Shown: positions 43,301 through 55,300 of the stretch, piece after piece
How positions within the stretch are numbered: position 1 is the first letter of the stretch
Layout of the letters: each line of letters opens with the position of its first letter
DNA from: Anisus vortex
Lineage: Eukaryota; Mollusca; Gastropoda; Planorbidae
Reading direction: 5' to 3'
Assembly (NCBI GenBank): GCA_949126835.1
Contig: OX421495.1
Span: 30,160,171-30,224,170, forward strand
Length of the DNA: 64,000 bases
The notes under the pieces: model-generated
Database searches by the model: none
What the model was told of the DNA's origin: nothing
The model's input: the letters and a program-made list of their open reading frames with translations, nothing else
Program-made: the position numbers and the translations under genes

Positions 43301-46300
43301 TCCTAACTTCTCTTATGACCTTTAAGTCTAATGTTTCAAATATGACCTTTTGTTCTTCAACTATCTCCTTTAGCTCTTCAATAACAATCCTTGATTCATC
43401 CAATATACTCCTACAAATAGAATCCTCATTTAAATTCTTAGATTCTTCCAATAAAACTTTAGGTTCTCCACTTAAGATTTTTGATTTTTCATTTTCTATA
43501 TCATCCTTCTTAACTACATCAACAACATTATCACATAAGCTATCTTCATTATTTAACTCCATGATTTTCATCCCTATCTTCATTTTATTTAATTGACAAT
43601 TTTTTTCTCTTTCCTCTTCTTTTTTCTCAAGATTAATTTTGTCCAATTTCCAATCTACCACAGATTTATCATTAGAAAAATAATCCTTCCAAAATTCTTT
43701 TTCTGTCTCATTCTTATGTCTATGACATTTTATTTTTGCATCAATTCTCTCAAGCTGACCTCTTGAATTACCTCCATATATTAGTTCAAAGGGTGAAAAA
43801 CCTGTACTATCATGAGTAGTTTCTCTATATGCAAATAAAATTGATGGCATTGCCAAATCCCAATTCTTTAGATCCTCATTACTAACTTTTGACAACATTT
43901 CCTTGAGAGTTTTATTAAATCTCTCACACATTCCATTACATTGTGGATGATAAGGTTTTGTAAATTTCTGCTTTATTCCAAATGTTTCCATAAATTCCTT
44001 AGTCAATTTTGATGTAAATTGAGTTCCTCTATCTGATATTATCTCTTCAGGAAATCCAATTCTAGTAAATATTAAATATAATGCTTGCACTATATCTGTA
44101 GATTCAATTTTCTTTAATGGTACTGCCTCGGCATACCTTGAACATATATCAATCAATGTAAGAATATATCTATGTCCTCTGTTAGACATAATAGGCATCA
44201 AACCAATGATATCTATGGCTACCTTCTGAAATGGTCTAGTTGCAGTCACTCCTTTTTGTATTGGTGCTTTGGTAAAATTACTTCCATATCCTTTCATCTG
44301 ACACACTTTGCATTGTTTAACAAATCTTTTCACCTCTTTTGACATTTTAGGCCAAAAGTAATGTTGTATTATTCTGTTTTTGGTTTTGCCAACTCCCATA
44401 TGACCAGCCAATGGTATAGAATGAGCATTAGTCATTATTTCTGTTCTATATTTATATGGTACCACTATTTGTTCCACTTGTCTGCCATTTATGAGTATCT
44501 CTCTGACTAATAGTTGTGTATCATTTTTCACCTTGCATACACTATTTTTATTAATATTTCCTTTCTCTGTAGATTTGAATAGTCTATTCAATGTAGTATC
44601 CTCTCTTTGTTCCTTTTTGAATTTTTCCAAATTAAAGTTTTCATTCAGTAATGATTCACTATCAACTGCTGTGTCTTTTTCATTATTCACCATTGTCTGA
44701 CTTTCTTCAGTATTGCTTGCTTTACATTCATTAATCACATTACATTGTGCTTGCTTATTATTAAATTCCCATGTTTCTATTTCCTCTCTAGTACATTCTT
44801 TAACTGATTCAACATTTCCAATAATTAAATCAATTGGTGCATCATTTATAACATGAGCCAGTACTCTACCTGTAATATATGGTGTCCTAATATCAATGTA
44901 GGCCAACCTCAATTTAATCACTCTTCCATCAAATGATGTACAATCTGCTACCTCACCAGTGTATTGATTTGACTGAACATATTTGCTGTTTATTGCAATG
45001 ACAGAGGCTCCCGTGTCACGAACTGCGAAAACTGGTATTAATCCCACATATCCTGGAAAAAACTTTATTCCTTTGCTTCTTGATAACACAGCTCCACAAT
45101 GATTCCTGTTTTGATTAAATCTGGGGTTGTGATCTCTCTGTTGTGTATATCCCTGAGATCTATTATTATTATTATTGTTTCCAGCAGAATTTGACCTTCT
45201 GAAGCAATTTCTTGCTATATGTCCTTTCTTTTTACATATAAAACATGTCAATGTGTTATCTCTCTTATCTTTACAATCCTTAGTAACATGGTTATTTCTT
45301 CCGCAATTACCACACTTCATCTTGCTCCTTGATAATTGTCTTCCTCTTTGAAAATTATCATTGCCTTTAGCAAAGCATATTATATCCTGGTAATCCTCTC
45401 CTTTAGAAGTAGGTGCCATGGGATGAGCTAATTTATAGTTCCTAATCAGGTCAACTATTTCTTCTATAGTCTTGGGAGATCTCTCCTGAATGAATGCTTT
45501 GAGAGTCTTATCGAGTGAATATATTGCCTTATCTCTAATAATAAAATTCTTCAGTTCCTCAAATGATTTATCTATTTTAGCACATTTTAACCATTTGTCC
45601 ATAGCACTTGTCAATGAGTCAAAATAACTTTTTGGATCTTCTTCCTTTGATAAAGTCATTTCAAAAAATTTCTTTCTATAAGCCTCCTCTGTACTTCCAA
45701 AATGTCTTAACAATTGTTCCTTGACAGATGCATAATCTGATTGTTCCATACAAATTTTTGATGGAATATCTCCTGTAAAGGATTTTCCCAGTAGTCCAGA
45801 CCAATAACATGAAGAAAAATTTTGTCTCTCCATTTCCATTTCAAATTTTTTTAGAAATGTATCAATAGAACCATCCTTTTCATTAAATAGTTGGAAAGTA
45901 AATCTGCACATGTTATTTCTAATAGCCATTTCCTGGTCAACAATAGGTCTAGTAACTCCAATGTTTACATTTGCAGTATTATTCTTAGCCTCTAATTCTA
46001 ACTTTTTTAACTGAAAAATTCTATCTTTCTCCTTTTCCTCTCTATCTTTTTCTTTTTCAATTTGTTTTAATCTCTCTAGCTCTATCTCATCAGCTCTAGC
46101 TTTTTCTTTATCAATTTGTTTTAATCTCTCTAGCTCAATCTCATCAGCTCTAGCTTTTTCTTTATCAATTTGTTTTAATCTCTCTAGCTCAATCTCATCA
46201 GCTCTAGCTTTTTCTTTAGCCCTTTCTTCTCTTTCATTATTTTTTTCTTTAGCCTCTAAATACTCTCTCCATTTTCTCTCCACCCACTCATCCAACTCTT

Positions 46301-49300
46301 TACCAGTATATCCCAACTCCTTACCATAATTTATGTACAGCGCATATGTCTCCATTGAGGGACACTCCATTTTTAATTAATATATATAACTACAACAAAC
46401 TAATATAATTTAAAATGTAATCAATATTACAATATTCATAAAATAAATATCAATATAATAATCAATACATATAAAAATAAGAACACCACAGATAGTAGAT
46501 GAGACTCGAGATTCACAAAAAATTTACTATGACAAATATATAAACAATATGATAACACTGTGCATACAAGACTATACAATCTAACATATATTATGTAATA
46601 TACACTTATGAAAAGTCTTTTTCAACTAACCTGACTTACAGGGACTTTTCAATAAGTGTATACACAAAATTCCTAAAAGAAACTAATACATGCCAGTGAT
46701 TTCACAAGAAAAATCTAGGCATATACTATACTACAACATAACGTATACACCAGTTTACTTATCTTAATAAACGCGTTCCTTTTCCTTCCGTCTCCGAATC
46801 CAGGTTCCAAACTCGAAATGATCCTCCACCACACAGGTTCTTTCAGCACGAAGTATGTTCATTAATTCCTTAAGGATTACAATCCTTTCACTTTGTTGAA
46901 GTTTCTTTTTACTTCCAATTTCACTTGACTTCTGCTACTGTACTGCACTGACTTCTAGTTCTGTGACTATTCTGAAGTATTCTTCTTTTCTCGAACCATT
47001 CACTAGTTCTACGGAGATTCTTTTTTAATCTCTTCACTTGACAAACTTAGCTTGTCCTATTAACCACAGCTTCACTATTGTTTCAATAATTGTTACCACT
47101 TTCGATACTTTTAAAATGTATCCGAGACGCCTTTCAACTTCCAATTTTCTAGTAGCCTTTTTAACCGACTTGCTTGGCAACATACATAAACTTCCGTTTC
47201 TATCTTCATGTACACCGTTATGTACTGGTAGCGCTTATTTCCAAGACGTGCTATGCTATACTGTTAAACCGTCAAATTTTCTTTCTCGTCGATATTTCTT
47301 CTCAATGAATTTTAGTCTTCTTTTAGTCGTAAGAAACGTTCATTTGCGGTATTCTTTAAGCTGTGCTTCACAATATATTGTAGGCTTTCTTTCAAATTGA
47401 TTTTCAATAATATTCACCTTGATTCTCCTTCAACATTCTCCGTTGATTTTCAATATTCCACATTGGGCTTCCGAATTCACCTTGAGCTTACAAATTTTAG
47501 TTGGGCGCCAAATAATGTGACCGTTATTTTGTAATTACTATGTATACAACTCTCAGGGAGATCACATTATATAATAATAAACAATGAACAAACTGCCGGC
47601 TTTTAGTAGAAATGAGAACTCAATATTTAATGTAATTTATGTACAAGATAAATTCGAATATATCACAGTTTATATAGCCTAGTCCAAAACACGTCCAGCC
47701 ACTACCAAATTCTAAGGTCGTCTGTCTTTACTACCAAATCTACGCTACGTTCAATCTAACTCCTACGTCATTGTTTCTAACGTAAAACGTCACTCGTTTA
47801 TTCCATACATTAACACCGGGTTAGAGATTATAAAAATTGTCCCATAAAACAACTATCTATATTTTAAATCCTCACAGGTAGCTAGCTATAGGCTAGCTTG
47901 TCCTGATAGAGATAAACTTTGTTACATCTGGCTACCATACAGCTTATTCTATTACCGGTATTCAGTTTGTTCTGATAGCCATATGCCTATAGCTTGTTCT
48001 CGTAACCTTAAAGTTATTCTGGTGGCAAACAGCTTGTTATGGTAACCATACAGTTTCTTCTGGTAGCCATACAGATAGTTCTAATACCGGTATCCATACA
48101 GCTTGTTCTGATGGCCATATAGTTTGTTCTGGTGGCCATACAGCTTGTTATGATAGCCATAGAGTTAATTCTGGTAGCCATACAGCTTGTTTCGATAGCC
48201 ATGTTGCCATAAAAATAAAATACGTCAGCAAGTATTTTTTCTCCTTGTTACAAAAGTAATTTTCAATTTTGATTTCTTCATGGTTATGGAGCAGACAACT
48301 AGACTTTAGGGTCTCTCTGACCCGGTCAGACAACTAGACTATAGGGTTTCTCTGATCCGGCCAGACAACTAGACTTTAGGGTCTCTCTGACCCGGTCAGA
48401 CAACTAGACTATATTGTCTCTCTGCCCCGGTCAGACAACTAGAATATAGGATCTCTCTGACCCGGTCAGACAACTAGACTATAGGGTTTCTCTGCCCCGG
48501 TCAGACAGCTAGACTATAGGGTCTCTCTGCCCCGGTCAGACAACTAGACTATATGGTCTCTCTGCCCGGTCTGAAAACTAGTTAAACTATTGGGTCTCTC
48601 TGCCCCGGTCAGACAACTAGACTATATGGTCTCTCTGCCCCGGTCAGACATCTAGACTATATTGTCTCTCTGCCTCGGTCAGACAACTAGACTATAGGAT
48701 CTCACTGCCCCGGTCAGACAACTAGCCTATAGGATCTCTCTGCCGCGGTCAGACAACTAGACTATATGGTCTCTTTGCCCCGGTCAGACAACTAGACTAT
48801 AGGATCTCTCTGCCCCGGTCAGACATCTAGACTATATGGTCTCTCTGCCTCGGTCAGACAACTAGACTATATGATCTCTCTGCCTCAGTCAGACAACTAG
48901 ACTATAGGATCTCTCTGCCTCGGTCAGACAACTAGACTATATGGTCTCTCTGCCTCGGTCAGACAACTAGACTATAGGATCTATCTGCCTCGGTCAGACA
49001 ACTAGACTATATGGTCTCTGCCCCGGTCAGACAACTAGACTATAGGATCTCTCTGCCCCGGTCAGACAACTAGTTAAACTATTGGGTCTCTCTGCCCCGG
49101 TCAGACAACTAGACTATATGGTCTCTCTGCCCCGGTCAGACATCTAGACTTTAGGGTCTCTCTGACCCGGTCAGACAACTAGACTATATTGTCTCTCTGC
49201 CCCGGTCAGACAACTAGAATATAGGATCTCTCTGACCCGGTCAGACAACTAGACTATAGGATCTCTCTGCCTCGGTCAGACAGCTAGACTATATGGTCTC

Positions 49301-52300
49301 TCTGCCTCGGTCAGACAACTAGACTAAAGGATCTCTCTGCCTCGGTCAGACAACTAGACTATATGGTCACTGCCCCGGTCAGACAACTAGACTATAGGAT
49401 CTCTCTGCCCCGGTCAGACATCTAGACTATATGGTCTCTCTGCCTCGGTCAGACAACTAGACTATAGGATCTCTCTGCCTCGGTCAGACAACTAGACTAT
49501 AGGGTCTCTCTGACCCGGTTAGACAACTAGACTATATGATCTCTCTGCCCCGGTCAGACAACTAGACTATAGGATCTCTCTGCCCCGTCAGACATCTAGA
49601 CTATATGGTCTCTCTGCCCCGGTCAGACAACTAGACTATAGGATCTCTCTGCCCCGGTCAGACATCTAGACTATATGGTCTCTCTGACCCGGTTAGACAA
49701 CTAGACTATAGGGTCTCTCTGCCCCGGGCAGACAACTGGACTATAAGGTCTATCTGCCCCGGTCAGACAACTAGACTAGGAGGGTCTCTCTGACCCGGTC
49801 AGTGTTATGTAATCCTCCTGGACCTCTCCTGTACTACTAATTCGTCGGTTGCAAGCTCCGGCAAAATAATATCGCGAGCATCAAAGGAAAATCTCAAATA
49901 GCTTACAACTGCAATCTGCGAGTTTTAGTTTTTTTTAATAGAGTCGAATCAATAACATTGAAAGTAAAAAAAAATATTAGCATTGGCTAGTAACCGTAAC
50001 TTGTACCAAAGGCTATTATAAGATGGACCGCTTGTTCTATTTTTAGAGCTCTACGTTTGCCAAAATGTTTCCGCTGTATACAACTTTCGATTTTAACTTT
50101 GCATTGAGAATATCATAGCGTTTAAATAAACCGGAAGTGTAGGCTTACAGACTGCAAAAGGGAATCGGGAATTCCGAAAAGAAGTTATTCTAGTCATCAA
50201 ATAGCTTAAATATTAATGCAAGCGGTCCATCTTATTATAGTCTTTGCTTGTAGCCAACGTAAACAAATCTTATAAGTATTATTTTAAAATAATGTAATTT
50301 TTCCAGGCCAAAACAAAAAGGGAAATAGCTTGACAGCTTTGATAATCTTGGCTTTTATTAGGCCCTACCTTCTTTTTTTCAATGAAGTAAGTGTAAAGTG
50401 TAATAGACGCTAAATCATACTCGTAGAGTTTTCTTCAATTAAGTTTCGTGTGATTTATGACACTTCTTGGATTAAACTATGACTACATCGTCTGGACATT
50501 TGAATAGACACTTCAATTCTTGTTGAGAATTATCTCCCCTGCGTCTATTTTTTGTGTCATCTTAAATTACCAGTTTTCTCCATCCAGAGCTTACCTTCTC
50601 CTTGTGGCATTACGCCGACTGAGGGCGGGAAGTGGAAAGGGAAATAACAATGACTCCCATTGTGGCTTATCTGTCCTTACTGGTTTGACTCCATTATCTC
50701 CCCTGCCTCCATCCCAATGCTTTATTATCGGGCTATGGAATAGTGAGGGGGGGGGGGGAGACATAGAAGGCCGCTGCGTGCCATTTTTCTCTGGTTCATG
50801 TCTATAAATAACATCCACCGTGCACTTTCAATTTCAATGATCGTCTAAACCACGGGATACCTTTTCGTCTTATGGGCTAATGAAGGTCTACACTCAAAGT
50901 GAATCTGGGAATCTAGTTAGTCTCTCTCACACTCACCTTCACCCCTTTCTCTCCCATCTCCATAGTAGATACATAACTGACGTACTGTCATTTCAGTAAT
51001 CTACTTCCTACCCGTAGGTCTTATTTTTCCCGTAGTTATCTTATAGGCCTTTTTTTCCGAAGCTATCTTATATTTTCCCGAAGCTATCTTATTTTCCCGT
51101 AGACCTAGCTATCTTATTTTATCTTAGCTATCTTATTTTTCCTTTAGGCCCCCTGCCTATCTTATATTTTTCCCAAGCTATCTTAATTTCCATAGCTATC
51201 TTATATTTTCACCCAAACTATCTTTTTTTCGCATGGCTGTTCTTTTTTTTCCTTGGCTGTTTTATTTTTCAAATGATTGCCTTATTATTTCTTCAAATGT
51301 CTTAAATCGTAGTGCCATATAGTTTTCTCGTAGCTGTCAGTCTTATTTTCCCCGTAGTCTTATTTTCCCTGTAGTCTTATTTTCCCCGTAGTCTTATTTT
51401 CCCTGTAGTCTTATTTTCCCCGTAGTCTTATTTTCCCCGTAGTTTTATTTTCCCTGTAGTCTTATTTTCCCTGTAGTCTTATTTTCCCCGTAGTCTTATT
51501 TTCCCTGTAGTCTTATTTTCCCAGTAGTCTCATTTTCTCCGTAGTTGTTTTATTTTCCTTGTTGTCTTTCTTTCACGTCTGATTGCTGTTAAAAGTTTTA
51601 GAACTCTTGACAACAGGTCATGAGGAAAATAGGTGCCATCTATTATCTCGCCACCTGTTATTCCTTTTGCTTTCTCTCTCTCTTCTATATCTCTCTTCTC
51701 ACTCACTTTATAGTAGGTGATATATTATGTGATATTAATTATATACATGCCTCTCTTCCTCTTTATCACTCTGTTTCTCTCTGACCTATTCTTCTTTTTC
51801 TCTCTTCTCTCTGTTCTTTTTGTCAGTCTACCCTTCTAATGGAGCGATTGCAATGGGCGTGGCTTAGATTTTTTTAGTGACGTAATTGTGTAAATATTAG
51901 CGGCCATCTTGGTGATAATGGCATTAATAAGGAATAAACATTGTGTATTTTAAACCCAAAATATAAGGAATTAGTTTCCATAAATCTTAATATTTAACTG
52001 TGATACTAGTTTTTAGTAGTCCGTCCACGAAATGAACAAGATTTTAGGCTTTTATAGTTTTTCAATAGCTCTTTTGAAACATTGTAGGTTTACATTTTGC
52101 TTTATGTCTTACTTTTACTAACTTTTAGATAGTAAGTAATAGCTAACTTTCGACAATCGACATCTTCAATTAAATATTCGGCACTTACGGAACCTTTCTC
52201 ATTGATTTTAAATGGTTTAAATTTGACCTTTGAATGTTAATTTACATCGCTTGACAGTGTTTTATATATTATGTTTTACTTTATATTGTTAAAATGATCA

Positions 52301-55300
52301 CATTTAAAAATAAAATAGTATTAAAGGCTATAGTAATATGGCTGCCATTTATCACCACTAGACAAAGTAAACAAACAGCACGCGCTTTTTGTCACGTGAT
52401 TGCAATCGCTCTATTCATTAAAACTAGAACCATTACCTAAAGCCTTTAATAGGCCTACCATTGACTTGTTTCGTTCTTCTTTTTTCAATACCCTTGTTAT
52501 ATTTTTATTGCCTGCTTCCAGACATAATGTGTTTGTGCGCCATCTGTGCGAAAGTTAAACTGGGCAGAAATAATTGAATAGTTAAAAAATAAACGTGTTA
52601 GCTCAATAATTTGATTATGTAATGGAGAAACCGGTACGTGACGTTTTGGCGCAGCCGTTTTGGCGCGACCGTTTTGGCGCGGGACGTTTTGGCGCGGGAC
52701 GTTTTGGCGCGAGCCGTTTTGGCGCGGGACGTTTTGGCGCGAGGAAATAATTGAGAAAAACATTCTTTTTTGTTGTATAATAAATGAAACTAATAATAAA
52801 TAATAATAATTTAAAACGATGTAGGCTCAATAGAGAAGTTGATTTTTTTTTATTCAACCCCTAGACTAGAACGTTATGCCTATATGCAAAAATTACGCGT
52901 GCTAGTCTTTCCACAAAATTCTAATAACTAAACTACAACTTTATGAAGTAACTCAGTGGCCACACCTTTAAAAAACCTGACTGTTGTAAAATAGTTGGGA
53001 GTGATTAAAACCAGGGTCAATCGTAGACAAGATGGTCAGAGATTTAATGATAACAATGGATGTTTTAGAATACTGGGTGGGTAGTAAAAAGATAAAAAGG
53101 AACTTTTTTTTATTTGGAATGGTCAATGAGGAGTGGTCATCGCGTCCAGTCAACAACGTGCGTAAAAATCAGATATAATTATTTGGTTGTGGTTATCTAG
53201 ATTCGGAGCGGCAAATAAGCAGATTCAGTTGTCATTATTTAATATTATTACATTATTTGTCATTATTTACATTATTTATTATTCAATCAGTTTATAAAAA
53301 ACTAAGTTATTAAAATTTAATAATCCAATATATAGGCCTACATGGTTCTAATATGTTTTTATTTCATATTTGTTTCATTTATTATAAAAAAAATATCGCT
53401 TTCATCAATTGAAGTTATTAAGTTAATTTGATTAAATGATGTGATGTGTTTTCAGTGCATCGCGCCAAAACGTCCTGCGCCAAAACGGCTGCGCCAAAAC
53501 GTCCGTCGCGCCAAAACGGTCGCGCCAAAACGGTCGCGCCAAAACGGCTGCGCCCAAACGTCCTGCTTCGTGGAGAAACCTTGATTTCATGAAATTAATT
53601 TACCCTGATAGCTTACTTATAAAACGTCTCAGTATATAACTTCAGTGTTGCGTAACCTATAGATTGTCTACTTTCCATTGGTTTTACCCGCTTCTTATTG
53701 TAAAATTGTCTACGTACAAAAATGATGTAGTTTTTATGTCAGACTGTATGGATTAAAAGTTGTGAATAGTAGGACATAATAATCAGAAGGACATAGTCAT
53801 CCGTAGGACATAGTAGTCAGTAGGACAAAGTAGTCAATAGAACATAATAATCATTAGGACATATTAGTCAGTAGGACATAAAAGTCAGTGACACATGGCA
53901 GTCAGTGGGACATAGATCAGTATGACAGTAGTCATTATGACATTGCAGTCAGTAGGACATAGCAGTCAGTAGGACATAGCTGTCAGTAGGACATAGCTGT
54001 CAGTAGGACATAGCAGTCAGTAGGACATAGCAGTCAGTAGGACATAGATCAGTATGACAGTAGGCCGTATGACATAGCAGTCACTAGGACATACATTAGT
54101 ATGACAGTAACCAGTAGGACATAGCAGTCAGTAGGACCTAGCAGTCAGTAGGACATAGCAGTCAGTAGGACATAGATCAGTATGACAGTAGTCAGTAGGA
54201 CATAGCAGACAGTAGGACATAGATGAATATGACAGTAGTCAGCAGGACATAGCAGTCAGTAGGACATAGCAGTCAGTAGGACATAGCAGTCAGTAGGACA
54301 TACAGTATGACAGTAGGCAGTAGGACATAGCAGTCAGTAGGACATAGATCAGTATGACAGTAGTCAGTAGGTCATAGATCAGTATGACAGTAGTCACTAG
54401 GATATAGCAGTCAGTAGGACATAGATCAGTATGACAGTCGTCATTATGACATAGCAGTCAGTAGGACATAGCAGTCAGTAGGACATAGCAGTCAGTAGGA
54501 CATAGATCAGTATGACAGTAGTCAGTAGGACATAGCAGTCATAAGGACATAGATCCGTGTGACAGTAGTCATTATGACATAGTAGTCAGTAGGACATAGA
54601 TCAGTATGACAGTAGTCAGTAGGACATAGCTGTCATAAGGACATAGATAAGTATGATATTAGTCAGTAGGACATAGCAGTCAGTAGGACATAGATCAGTA
54701 TGATAGTAGTCAGTAGGACATAGCAGTCAGTAGGACATAGATAAGTATGACATTAGTCAGTAGGACATAGCAGTCAGTAGGACATAGATCAGTATGATAG
54801 TAGTCAGTAGGACATAGCAGTCAGTAGGACATAGATCAGTATGACAGTAGTCATTATGACATAGCAGTCAGTAGGACATAGATCAGTATGACATTAGTCA
54901 TGACATAGCAGTCACTAAGACATAGATCAGTATGACAGTAGTCAGTAGGACATAGCAGTAAGTAGGACATAGATCAGTATGACAGTAGTTGGTAGGACAT
55001 TTCTACGAAGACATGCAGCCATTAGGACATAGTAGTCAGTAGGAGATAGCAGTCAGTATTATATAGTAGTAATTTGAACATAGTAGTCAGTAGGACATAG
55101 CAGTCAGTATTATATAGTAGTCATTAGGACATAGTAGTCAGTAGTCAGTAGGACATAGCAGTCAGTAATATATAGTAGTCATTAGGACATAGTAGTCGGT
55201 AGTCATAGACAAATTGTGGTCTTATTATATGTCTATCACTAAGATTTGTCTGTGTCTAACCAGCACTAATTTGTTTGTATCAATATCATAACCAGAAGGT

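Larger units (their letters stand above)
40665..47876 (-). mobile_element. LTR retrotransposon, Ty3/gypsy class, gag-PR-IN without RT (non-autonomous, young)
   Basis: Two direct 361-bp LTRs (TG...CA) bound the element. They look identical on base-by-base reading, and GGTAG flanks both sides (40660-40664 and 47877-47881). On the - strand the order is 5' LTR (47516-47876), Lys-type primer binding site, ~1.1-kb leader, one 1266-codon frame, ~1.5-kb 3' non-coding part with a 52-bp array, purine tract, 3' LTR (40665-41025). Gag, zinc knuckles, protease and integrase are intact, but there is no reverse transcriptase or RNase H. The element has inserted into imperfect repeats of the AGCTTGTTCTG type found on both sides. 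Confidence 0.95.

Noticed and set aside
43258..44700. Small + strand frames opposite the retrotransposon polyprotein
   Set aside because: Shadows of the real - strand gag-protease-integrase frame.
47038..47400. 120-codon + strand frame in the retrotransposon leader
   Set aside because: Antisense to the element, low-complexity Phe/Ser-rich translation, no homology recognised.
50520..50818. 95-codon + and 75-codon - frames
   Set aside because: Overlapping on opposite strands, with homopolymer G run inside and no recognisable domain.
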